Source: Dehalococcoidia bacterium
Lineage (GTDB): Bacteria; Chloroflexota; Dehalococcoidia; SM23-28-2; RBG-16-64-32
Assembly: GCA_030690405.1 (NCBI GenBank)
Contig: JAUYGU010000078.1
Location: forward strand, 3,872 to 67,871
DNA length: 64,000 nucleotides
Direction: 5' to 3'
The translations under genes and the position numbers were made by a program. Position 1 is the stretch's first letter; each line of letters starts with the position of its first letter. Under the pieces are notes generated by a model, which saw only the letters and a program-made list of their open reading frames with translations, did not search any database and had not been told where the DNA came from. Below are positions 1 to 6,641 of this stretch, one piece after another.

Positions 1-1014
1 CATGTCCAGAGCGACCACCGAGGTGCGCAGGACCTCCCGCTCAACCTCCACCTCGGGGTCGCCCGACTCCACCGGGACCATCTCCTTGTAGGTGCGGCCC
101 TTCACCAGGATGCGCCCGGACGGGCGCCCGTCTGGGCGGCGGCCGTCGGCCTCCAGGAGGATGTTGTTCAGGAAGCCTGCGGCGATGAGCACCGCCAGGT
201 GGCCGCGGCGCAGGGGCATGAGGGGCCGCACCGGTCGCTCCTCGGCCGGCCAGAGCCGCTCGGCCAGGGCGGGGCTCGCCCAGAGGCCGGACTGCCGCGC
301 CTGCTGGGCCGCCACCTCCGGGTCGAAGAACTGGGAGGCGAAGAGCACCGGCGCCGCCGGCAGAGCGGGCAGGTCGTACAGCGGCTCCGCCGAGCCCGGC
401 GGCGGCAGCTCCGGCAGGGGCTCCGCGGCCCAGGCCTCGATCTGCTCCCTCCACTGGCCCTCCCCCACCGCGCCGTCCCGCTTCACCGCCAGCAGCACGA
501 CCTGGCCGAAGCCGGCGAACTCCGGGTCGGGGAAGCGGTAGCAGGCGAGCCGCGTGTAGTGGCCGGCGAGGTAGCGAGCCGACAGTGCCAGCCGTTTCTG
601 CGGCACGATGAAGACGAGGAGCCCGCCGGGGCACAGGGCGCGGGTCAAGCCGGCCAGGAAGGCGTGCTCCAGCCGCTTCGCCTCGTCGTCGTGGTCGTAG
701 GGCGGGTTGAGCCAGAGGCAGGAGAAGGCCCCGTGGGCCAGCCGCACGGCGAAGGCGCTGGCGCAGAGGGCGTGGTCCAGGACGGCCTGGGCTTCCTCGT
801 AGCGGTCGCGGGCGAGCTCGATGCCGTAGGTCTCCCCGCCCACCGCATCGGCGAGCTGGCGCAGGGCGGCGCCCGTGCCGCAGCAGGGGTCGAGCAGGCG
901 CACGGCCTGTCGGGTCGTTGGGCGGGCGGGCCGGATCAGGGCCGCGACGCGTTTCACCACCGACGGCGGGGTCGGGTAGTACCCGGCCTTGGCGACGGCT
1001 TCGAGCCGACTCAT
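1..1014 (-). CDS. DUF6094-like SAM-dependent DNA methyltransferase (3' part beyond window)
   Basis: The frame stays open to base 1, so the C-terminus lies outside the window (338 codons visible). Motif I DPCCGTG (residues 42-48) binds S-adenosylmethionine. Motif IV NPPY (103-106) is typical of N6-adenine or N4-cytosine DNA methyltransferases. The order motif I then NPPY, with the N-terminal YYPTPP sequence, resembles DUF6094-type proteins common on mobile elements. ATG at 1014 follows AGGAG by 9 nt and overlaps the stop of a 23-codon ORF (ATGA). It is the last visible gene of the leftward operon. It could be an orphan anti-restriction methylase or the partner of the nuclease upstream; the sequence does not decide. 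Confidence 0.8.
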   Translation of the reverse strand, partial: MSRLEAVAKAGYYPTPPSVVKRVAALIRPARPTTRQAVRLLDPCCGTGAALRQLADAVGGETYGIELARDRYEEAQAVLDHALCASAFAVRLAHGAFSCLWLNPPYDHDDEAKRLEHAFLAGLTRALCPGGLLVFIVPQKRLALSARYLAGHYTRLACYRFPDPEFAGFGQVVLLAVKRDGAVGEGQWREQIEAWAAEPLPELPPPGSAEPLYDLPALPAAPVLFASQFFDPEVAAQQARQSGLWASPALAERLWPAEERPVRPLMPLRRGHLAVLIAAGFLNNILLEADGRRPDGRPSGRILVKGRTYKEMVPVESGDPEVEVEREVLRTSVVALDM

Positions 1015-1082
1015 ATGTTTTTGCTCCTTGGATTAACTTGAACGTAAATCCGGCGATGCCCTTCGCCTGTGGTGTGGTTCAT
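1011..1082 (-). CDS. 23-residue upstream ORF coupled to the methyltransferase
   Basis: A short ORF starting MNHTTGEGHRR and ending PRSKNI. It has a strong Shine-Dalgarno sequence (GAAAGGAG, 1090-1097), and its stop overlaps the methyltransferase start as ATGA. The overlap suggests translational coupling. It may be a leader peptide or a relic that positions ribosomes; no family is recognised. Confidence 0.4.
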   Translation of the reverse strand: MNHTTGEGHRRIYVQVNPRSKNI

Positions 1083-1111
1083 GACAGTCACTCCTTTCTG
1101 AACATGAAGAA

Positions 1112-1139
1112 AGGACGCCGCCAAGATTGGAGGCGCCCT
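1112..1139 (-). promoter_or_regulatory. Leader hairpin before strong SD
   Basis: On the minus strand AGGGCGCC pairs imperfectly with GGCGGCGTCCT. It is followed by a CTTTC-rich stretch and then GAAAGGAG and the start at 1082. The arrangement matches leaders at 2664-2694, 10856-10891 and 16672-16699. Confidence 0.4.
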
Positions 1140-1254
1140 CTTGGGCATTGGACCGACGGTCCGGGGTGTTGAGTGCTAGGTGTACTCTACGTTTCGCCTG
1201 CGGTTCGTTGCTGACGTCCTCCCAAGTCGGTTCCGCCGAGATGCGATTTCTTGG

Positions 1255-1998
1255 TCAGGTATCAAGGAAATCCCATTCGTCCCCGAGTATCCACCGCAGA
1301 GCAGAGAGCTTGCCGTTCCACATGCCCCACTCGAAGTCGTCCTTCACCGGCCTAATCTCTCCGGGAGGGTAACTCGCCCTCACTCTTTCAGCGGCCTCCG
1401 TGGCGAGCTGAACGGTGCCCGGTGGGGTCTCTTGGTCTTCTCCTGCCTCGACTCGCGCCATGAATACTAAGTGCCGCTCATGCCATACACGGTCGAAGAA
1501 CTCCTGCTCAGCAGCTAGAATCTCGGCCTGAGTACGCACCCCTCCAACCATGAAGCGCTCCAAGAACTCGCGTTTGTCGCGGGTCAGGCGGTTGAGTTGC
1601 GGACGTTCCCAGTACTTGATCCTGAAGGGTGGACGATTGTTCAGCTCGTAGTCACGTAAGTAGTCTTTGGCCGGGTTCGAGAGGAAGTTAGATGCTATTA
1701 CGAGGGCGGTGTGCGGACGCTCGGCACTAGCCCAGGAGAGCAGTCCTTGCAGCTTCTCTGGAGGAACTCCTCGCTGCTGATGCTTGCAGTCGACGAACCA
1801 TGTCTCTAGATGCTTGCTCCCATCAATGTCCATTCGTTCCCATTGGGCGACGATGTCGCGACCGCCGTCTGCTGGGCTTGAATCGAGGCCAGTGCCCTTA
1901 CGCCAGTCAACGTTAGCGAAGCCTAGTTCGTGCAGGAGCTCAAAGCAAAACTCCTCGAAATCGGTCGCGTCTAGGCCGTCCAGTTCGAGGTGCCTCAC
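1255..1998 (-). CDS. Mrr-like restriction endonuclease (PD-(D/E)XK fold)
   Basis: 247 residues. The N-terminal segment DFEEFCFELLHELGF followed by DGGRDI and then FVDCKHQ fits the Mrr_cat/PD-(D/E)XK pattern: a catalytic Asp in GGRD and a D-x-K pair on the next strand. Such enzymes often cut modified or foreign DNA. The start is GTG at 1998; the frame upstream reaches a stop at 2046 without an ATG. Codon use is visibly less GC-biased than neighbouring genes, which suggests later acquisition. There is no specificity subunit next to it. It may be a Type IV-like nuclease acting alone, or may work with the methyltransferase downstream. Confidence 0.75.
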   Translation of the reverse strand: MRHLELDGLDATDFEEFCFELLHELGFANVDWRKGTGLDSSPADGGRDIVAQWERMDIDGSKHLETWFVDCKHQQRGVPPEKLQGLLSWASAERPHTALVIASNFLSNPAKDYLRDYELNNRPPFRIKYWERPQLNRLTRDKREFLERFMVGGVRTQAEILAAEQEFFDRVWHERHLVFMARVEAGEDQETPPGTVQLATEAAERVRASYPPGEIRPVKDDFEWGMWNGKLSALRWILGDEWDFLDT

Positions 1999-2055
1999 TT
2001 CGTCGGCAATTATACGCCCTGGGTCAGACTCGCAGACGCGGCTCTAGGTTCCGCG

Positions 2056-2637
2056 TCAGGCGGCCTCCGCCAGGTCTTCCTCGGCCGGCACCGACAGCGC
2101 GCGACGTCGCACCGCATCGCTGATGTCGTCCTGTAGCGACAACGGGTCGGGCCGGCAGCGGTAGGCGTGAACGCCGACCGATTCCAGCGCGTCGACCTCG
2201 CCCGCATTCAGGCCCCGCTCCCAGAGCCAGGCCGCCCAGGAGGGGTGCAGGGGCATATCCAGCCGGCGGTTGAGGAAGCGGTAGTGGAGGGCCGGCGCCT
2301 CGTCCTCGCTGCGGGCGAGGAGCAGGAAGTCGCGCCGGTCGCAGACGTAGGCCGCCAACTCCGGCACCAGCAGGCCGTGGTAGGCGGCGCCGGAGGGCAG
2401 GCGGGCGGAGTAGAAGCGCCACGTGCCACACGCCTCGGCGGCCAGCCAGCAGGGCGAGCCGCCGCCCAGCTCGTCTTCGCTGAGGTAGGCGGTCTCGCCC
2501 TTGACCAGGCGGGCCCAGTGGGCGCGCACGCTCTGCTGGTTTCCCAGCAGCGAGAGGAACCAGACCTGGCCCCCGTCTTGGGCGCAAGCGTCCACGGTGG
2601 CCGTGAAGCCTGCGGCACGAATGGTAACCAGTTGCAT
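2056..2637 (-). CDS. Hypothetical protein of the leftward operon
   Basis: 193 residues, start MQLVTIRAAGF at 2637 behind GAAAGGAG. No catalytic motif is recognised. It has several Trp/Tyr-rich segments and an acidic, Ala-rich tail. The reading frame has strong third-position G/C bias and the longest uninterrupted frame here, supporting it over the overlapping 216-codon frame. It sits between the nuclease and the DUF433 gene and has its own hairpin leader. Function unknown. Confidence 0.6.
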   Translation of the reverse strand: MQLVTIRAAGFTATVDACAQDGGQVWFLSLLGNQQSVRAHWARLVKGETAYLSEDELGGGSPCWLAAEACGTWRFYSARLPSGAAYHGLLVPELAAYVCDRRDFLLLARSEDEAPALHYRFLNRRLDMPLHPSWAAWLWERGLNAGEVDALESVGVHAYRCRPDPLSLQDDISDAVRRRALSVPAEEDLAEAA

Positions 2638-2663
2638 GAGGTAGCTCCTTTCCAGGAATAGGG

Positions 2664-2694
2664 AAGGCGCCCATCGATGTCGGTGAGCGCCCTT
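2664..2694 (-). promoter_or_regulatory. Leader hairpin before strong SD
   Basis: Minus-strand AAGGGCGC and GGGCGCCTT form a bulged stem around a 14-base loop, followed by CTTCCCTATTCC and GAAAGGAG for the 2637 start. A second inverted pair, GAGCCCC at 2755-2761 and GGGGCTC at 2777-2783, lies just upstream and could end transcripts from the DUF433 gene. Confidence 0.4.
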
Positions 2695-2857
2695 TTCTCT
2701 GCGGGCCGTCGTTATGGGGGTCTGCGGAAGCCTAGCTCGCGTTCTGAATAGCAGGAGCCCCTGTGGCTCGAACCTCGGGGCTCATCTGGTCCTGGCGGTG
2801 CAGGAGCGGCGGGTGCTCAGGCTCCGTGTCCTTCGGTCATGTCTTTTGCTGCTGTGG

Positions 2858-2935
2858 TCACCCCCTCAGATCTGCGGCACCGGACTCAGGACGCCGGATG
2901 CGAACGAGGCCCGGCTCGTCAACTTTGATCTTCAC
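2858..2935 (-). pseudogene. Remnant of a DUF5615 PIN-like toxin
   Basis: GTG at 2935 overlaps the stop of the DUF433 gene (GTGA). The first residues, VKIKVDE, match the usual N-terminus of DUF5615 proteins, the normal partners of DUF433 antitoxins. The frame then loses similarity and stops after 25 residues. I read this as a decayed toxin gene that leaves the antitoxin orphaned. The similarity is short. Confidence 0.4.
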
Positions 2936-3168
2936 TGACCGGATGCCTTCAGCGGCAGCACCCCCTCGCGAGCGAGGACGGCGCCGTAGGCCGCAGCCGC
3001 CCGAACGCCTTCAGCGGTCAAGGTGGGGTACTCAGCCAGGATTTCCTGCTCCGACATCCCGGCTGCCAGACAGTCGAGGATGCCGCTCACCATAATTCGC
3101 GTGCCCTTGATGCAAGCCTGGCCGTGGCAGATTTCGGGGTCGATGCTGATCAGGTCGAGCGCGCTCAT
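2932..3168 (-). CDS. DUF433 antitoxin-like protein
   Basis: 78 residues. The segment ISIDPEICHGQACIKGTRI is the signature of DUF433 proteins, followed by helices with SEQEILAEYPTLTAEGVRAA. These small winged-helix-like proteins usually act as antitoxins for DUF5615 PIN-like nucleases. ATG 3168 overlaps the stop of the 51-residue gene upstream (ATGA). The expected toxin gene downstream is only a remnant, so the protein may now be an orphan regulator. Confidence 0.85.
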   Translation of the reverse strand: MSALDLISIDPEICHGQACIKGTRIMVSGILDCLAAGMSEQEILAEYPTLTAEGVRAAAAYGAVLAREGVLPLKASGQ

Positions 3169-3320
3169 CGTCCCTCTCCTCCTACCGCAGCGGGTACCCG
3201 CATCTGGGGATGACCGCCCGCGCGGTCACGTGACCTCGGGAGCGCCGGTGCGTCCGGCCGGTTGTCCCTTCGGGCCTTGCCCTCTTCGATCCGCTGGATT
3301 TCCCGTTCGATATCGTTCAT
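3165..3320 (-). CDS. Small hypothetical protein coupled to DUF433 gene
   Basis: 51 residues, MNDIEREIQRIEEGKARR at the start, highly charged with an N-terminal amphipathic helix. The stop overlaps the DUF433 start (ATGA), the main reason to think it is translated. It lies in the short gap behind the vapC gene. No family recognised. Confidence 0.4.
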   Translation of the reverse strand: MNDIEREIQRIEEGKARRDNRPDAPALPRSRDRAGGHPQMRVPAAVGGEGR

Positions 3321-3373
3321 GTCGGCCTCCGGTCTCACGTGGCGTGCTACCCGAGAGGCACTCTCTCGGAGCG

Positions 3374-3784
3374 TCACTCCACGAGAGGCACGCCGGCTCG
3401 CTCTGCGGCGACGCGAAGGGCATCGTCCTGGGTTGCCAGCGGCAGCCCCTCCCGCATCGCCAGCTCCAGGTAGGCCGCGTCGTAGGCGCTCAGCCCGTGC
3501 ACGCGGGCCAGGTCGAGGACCGGGCCCAGCGCCTGATCTAGCGTCAGGTCGCTCCACTCGATGGGGAGATCTGCGAGAACTCCGTAGACCTGGGCCACGT
3601 CCGCCGCGGTGAAGCGCCCCCGCCGGTCCGCGACGAGCAGGCCGTTGGCTACTTCCAGCATCCAGACGGCCGGCACGAGCGCCGGGTCGTCTTCCAGACG
3701 GCGGAGCACCCGGTGGGCGTAGGCGTTCCGCTCGTCGCGGAACGACCAGGCCAGGGCAACCGAGGCATCGAGAACGAACGGCAT
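3374..3784 (-). CDS. vapC: VapC-type PIN-domain ribonuclease toxin
   Basis: 136 residues. PIN-domain acidic residues are in place: FVLDASVALAW near the N-terminus, the Glu of MLEVANGL, and Asp in SAYDAAYLELA and TQDDAL. Such toxins are Mg-dependent RNases that usually cut tRNA or rRNA. The start overlaps the stop of the Phd-like antitoxin upstream by one base, typical for a coupled module. No damage is seen, so the module is probably active. Confidence 0.9.
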   Translation of the reverse strand: MPFVLDASVALAWSFRDERNAYAHRVLRRLEDDPALVPAVWMLEVANGLLVADRRGRFTAADVAQVYGVLADLPIEWSDLTLDQALGPVLDLARVHGLSAYDAAYLELAMREGLPLATQDDALRVAAERAGVPLVE

Positions 3785-4023
3785 CAGTGACGCCGCCCTT
3801 CCTCAATAAGCTCGCGGATGGTGAGGTCGCCGAGGGTGTGGCCCTGGCGGAACGCCTCTATCGCCTCGATGGCTTCCCGGACGCTTCGCCGTCGACCACC
3901 GACAGGCACCAGCCGCGCCACCGGCCGCCCGTGGCGGGTGATGGTGATACTCTCGCCCCGCGCCACCTCGTCCAGGAGCCGGGGGAGATGAGTCTTGGCC
4001 TCGTAGACTCCGATCTGCTTCAT
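3784..4023 (-). CDS. Phd/YefM-family antitoxin
   Basis: 79 residues. MKQIGVYEAKTHLPRLLDEVARGE and ITITRHGRPVARLVP are the classic Phd/YefM DNA-binding half; the C-terminal helix (IEAFRQGHTLGDLTIRELIEEGRRH) would neutralise the VapC toxin encoded next. SD GAGGTG lies 5 nt before ATG 4023. A clear promoter is just upstream, so this pair is transcribed as its own unit and probably autoregulated. Confidence 0.9.
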   Translation of the reverse strand: MKQIGVYEAKTHLPRLLDEVARGESITITRHGRPVARLVPVGGRRRSVREAIEAIEAFRQGHTLGDLTIRELIEEGRRH

Positions 4024-4059
4024 GGCGCACCTCGATTCTGGTCTATGCTAGTCTAAAAC

Positions 4060-4089
4060 ATTATACGGTACGTGGTCGGCGTCCGACAA
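4060..4089 (-). promoter_or_regulatory. Promoter of the phd-vapC module
   Basis: Minus-strand -35 TTGTCG (4084-4089), 18-bp spacer and a perfect -10 TATAAT (4060-4065). Between the -10 and the antitoxin start, TAGAC occurs twice in a short AT-richer stretch, a possible operator. Confidence 0.65.
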
Positions 4090-4104
4090 CTGCCCGTCGC
4101 GCCG

Positions 4105-4629
4105 TCAGAAGACGCCCTGCTCCTTAAGGCTGACGAACCGCCCGTCCCCGATGATCACGTGGTCCAGGAGGTCGATGCTGAGGAGCTGGGCGGCCTGGGC
4201 AGCGTCCTTGGTGAGCTTCACGTCCTCCGGAGAAGCCGATGGGTCACCGCTGGGGTGATTGTGGACCAGGATGACGTTGGGGGCGTTGGCCACGATGGCG
4301 TCGCGGAACAGCTCCGCCATGCGCGCCACCGCCGTGTTGACGCTGCCCTGGTAGACCAGGACCACGTCCAGCACCCGGTTGCGCGTATCCAGGAGGATGA
4401 CACGCAGCTGCTCCTGGGCCAGCGGCTCCATCTCCGGAGCCAGCAGGTCGGCGATGTCCTGGGGACAGCGCACCTGCCGACCGTTCGGCCCACCGCGGTC
4501 CGCGGAGCGATAGCTCGGCCGTAGCTCGGACAGGAGGCGCAGGTTCTCGCGCACGAGCTGGAGAACGGCTGCGTCCTCGGGCGCCAGGAAGGTGATCTGG
4601 CCGTCCGAGTTATGCCGCTTGGGAGCCAT
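4105..4629 (-). CDS. radC: RadC-family JAB-domain protein
   Basis: 174 residues from ATG 4629, behind CGGAG. The JAB/MPN metal-binding motif is intact: NVILVHNHPSGDPSAS, preceded by the catalytic-type Glu and NTAVARMAELFRDA. RadC-like proteins are frequent on conjugative elements, where they are annotated as DNA repair or anti-restriction functions; the biochemical role is unsettled. It follows the Rad52-like and primase genes and may be part of the same recombination set. A longer start at 4653 would overlap the previous gene by 44 nt. Confidence 0.85.
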   Translation of the reverse strand: MAPKRHNSDGQITFLAPEDAAVLQLVRENLRLLSELRPSYRSADRGGPNGRQVRCPQDIADLLAPEMEPLAQEQLRVILLDTRNRVLDVVLVYQGSVNTAVARMAELFRDAIVANAPNVILVHNHPSGDPSASPEDVKLTKDAAQAAQLLSIDLLDHVIIGDGRFVSLKEQGVF

Positions 4630-4825
4630 GGGGCATCTCCGGGTGTCCGTCATCGCGCTCGTAGAGGGTCAGGCGCTGGCCGCCGTCGCCGTTGGGCCCG
4701 AAGGCCAGCACCGCGTAGGCGCGCCAGCCCGGGATGGGGCACTGGGGCTCCGGAACCTGCACCACGTATCGAGGCCCGGCGCGGGTGTAAATCAACCGCA
4801 CCAGGCGTTCGCCAGCAATAGCCAT
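4610..4825 (-). CDS. Small hypothetical protein
   Basis: 71 residues with GERLVRLIYTRAGPRYVVQV, a beta-rich pattern ending in a short charged tail. It starts just 3 bases after the stop of the Rad52-like gene and overlaps the RadC start, so it is expressed within the operon if real. No family recognised. Confidence 0.5.
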   Translation of the reverse strand: MAIAGERLVRLIYTRAGPRYVVQVPEPQCPIPGWRAYAVLAFGPNGDGGQRLTLYERDDGHPEMPHGSQAA

Positions 4826-4827
4826 GG

Positions 4828-5598
4828 CTATGCGGCTCGCCGCTGGCCACTCCGCCTGACGGCAGGATGGCCGTTGCGGCGGTTCAGCTGCTCGGCGAGG
4901 GAGCGAACGGCATCGGCGAGTTGCTGTTCGTCGAGCGCGTCGAGAGGCTGGCCGTACCGTTTCTGCACCCAGGAGTGAGCCTTCGCCTCGCCCACGCTGA
5001 GTCGACCCGAAAGCTCCAGCACCTTTCGGCGCATGGCCTCCAGCCTTTCTGGGGAGGCTGGCGCCGCTGGTTTCGGCGATGCCGTGTCGAGAGTGTTGCG
5101 GCGGTCGTACAGGCTGTTGCCGAACTGGTCGCCGAAGTGGCGCAGCGCCCGCTTGAGGGCGTCGGTCACCGCTCCCTTGTACGCTACCTCGTGCGCTTCC
5201 GGCGTCTCGCCCGCGACGAAGGCGCAGCCGACATCGCTCCGGGCGGGACAGCCGCGAACGGTGACCCGCACGGCGGCCGTGTACATCCCGACCGCCAGCG
5301 GCGTGTCCGTTGCGGGGTCGGCCAGGCTCATCGGCTGGTAGCTCACCTCACCGACCAGCTCCGCGCCCCAGCCGTCGTGGCCGAAGATGCGGTTGGCCTG
5401 GTTGATGGCGGCCCAGCCCTCGATGTACTGAAGCAGGCGGCCGTCGCGGGCACCCCGCTCCGAGACCAGGCCCGGGTCCAGGGGCTCCGCCAGGAGGCCG
5501 AGCACCCGCCGGGGAAGCCTGTCGGCGCGGGCGTTGCTTGCCCGCCTGCCAGGCATCAGGCGGCCCGCCGCCCGGCTGTTTCGTCGAACGTTTGCCAT
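4828..5598 (-). CDS. Rad52/Rad22-family single-strand annealing protein
   Basis: 256 residues. The core ARDGRLLQYIEGWAAINQAN, RIFGHDGWGAEL, then VAYKGAVTDALKRALRHFGDQFGNSLY is characteristic of Rad52-family annealing proteins found on phages and mobile elements. They pair complementary single strands during recombination. The first 35 residues are basic and the last 90 are a coiled, charged tail. SD AAGGAG lies 5 nt before ATG 5598, and the start overlaps the primase gene by 43 bases. Together with the primase, helicase and RadC it forms a replication and recombination set. Confidence 0.85.
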   Translation of the reverse strand: MANVRRNSRAAGRLMPGRRASNARADRLPRRVLGLLAEPLDPGLVSERGARDGRLLQYIEGWAAINQANRIFGHDGWGAELVGEVSYQPMSLADPATDTPLAVGMYTAAVRVTVRGCPARSDVGCAFVAGETPEAHEVAYKGAVTDALKRALRHFGDQFGNSLYDRRNTLDTASPKPAAPASPERLEAMRRKVLELSGRLSVGEAKAHSWVQKRYGQPLDALDEQQLADAVRSLAEQLNRRNGHPAVRRSGQRRAA

Positions 5599-6632
5599 CG
5601 TGTCTCCTTCCTCTTCAGTGCGATTTCAAGGCAGCGCTGGAACGCCTCCCTGCCATCCGGCGAGCGTCCCAGGTCGTTCAGGTCGTGGACGCCGGGCGGA
5701 AGCTCCACGGGTATCGCCCGGGACCCCAGCGCCAACATCAGAGTTGCGGTGGCCCGGCGACCGGCCTCGTCGCTGTCCAGCGCCAGATACACGCGGCGGA
5801 AGCGCATGAGGGCGCGCTCCGTCGGCCGCGAGACGTGGGTGCCGAGCAGCGCCACCGCCGGCAGGCTCCACTGAAGGGCCGTCAGCCAGTCGAAGGGGCC
5901 TTCGGTGACCACGACTTGTTCGCCGCGTACCTGGCCAAGTCCAAGCAGGGGCGTGGGCAGACGCAGGTTCAGGTAGCGGGGGCCGCCTAGCCCCAGGGTG
6001 CGTCCGGTCAGCCACGTCGCTTTGCCGCCGTCTAGGTCGGGGACGACGATGCGGCCCAGCATGGTGTCCTCGTCCCCGGCGAGGAGCCCCACACGTCGGG
6101 CGGCCGCCAGGCTGAGTCCCCACCGGCGTAGCTGGTCGGCGAGGCCACCGCACGCGAAGCCCAGGCGAAACCGGCGGGCCGTCTGGCGTTCTATCCAGCG
6201 ATCGGCCAGGTAGGCCATGGCCCGCTCGCTCTGCCAGAGGGCATCGTGGTAGAAGCAAGCCGCGGCGTCGATGACGCCGGCCTCGGCCTCGGTCATGGGT
6301 TCAGTCTGGCGGCGGCTCGTCAGCCTGATGACGTTTGCCGAGGCGTCGTTGCGTGCCCGCCGCCCTTGAGGGTGGCCGGCCAGCATCGCCGCCGCCTCCT
6401 TGAAGCCGACGCCGTGCAGCCGACCGACGAAGTCGATGACGTCGCCGCCGGCACCGCAGCCGAAGCAGAAGTAGCTCTCGTTGCGGGGATACACCACCAG
6501 GCTGGGGTGTCCGTCCCGGTGGAACGGGCAGCATCCCAGCAGCCGCTGGCCGTTGGGTTGCAGCTCCACTCCGGCGCGGGCCACCACCTCCTCGATGGGG
6601 TTCGTCTGTCGGATGGAGGTCACGTCGTACAT
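5556..6632 (-). CDS. DNA primase with CHC2 zinc finger and Toprim domain
   Basis: 358 residues. The zinc-binding domain lies at residues 35-65 (CCPFHRDGHPSLVVYP then FCFGCGAGGDVIDFV). A DnaG-like middle follows, then Toprim acidic residues (VVTEGPFDWLTAL and VYLALDSDEAGRRA) and the tail motif HDLNDLG. It would make RNA primers for element replication or the transferred strand. SD AGGAG, ATG 6632, nine bases after the helicase stop. A second primase of the same design is encoded at 56755-57867; the two share the start motif NPIEEVVA and the zinc finger. Confidence 0.9.
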   Translation of the reverse strand: MYDVTSIRQTNPIEEVVARAGVELQPNGQRLLGCCPFHRDGHPSLVVYPRNESYFCFGCGAGGDVIDFVGRLHGVGFKEAAAMLAGHPQGRRARNDASANVIRLTSRRQTEPMTEAEAGVIDAAACFYHDALWQSERAMAYLADRWIERQTARRFRLGFACGGLADQLRRWGLSLAAARRVGLLAGDEDTMLGRIVVPDLDGGKATWLTGRTLGLGGPRYLNLRLPTPLLGLGQVRGEQVVVTEGPFDWLTALQWSLPAVALLGTHVSRPTERALMRFRRVYLALDSDEAGRRATATLMLALGSRAIPVELPPGVHDLNDLGRSPDGREAFQRCLEIALKRKETRWQTFDETAGRRAA

Positions 6633-6641
6633 GGGAGTCTC

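Noticed and set aside
199..1041. Plus-strand frame of 280 codons
   Set aside because: Antisense of the methyltransferase gene, which has motif I and NPPY; the plus frame has no protein-like pattern.
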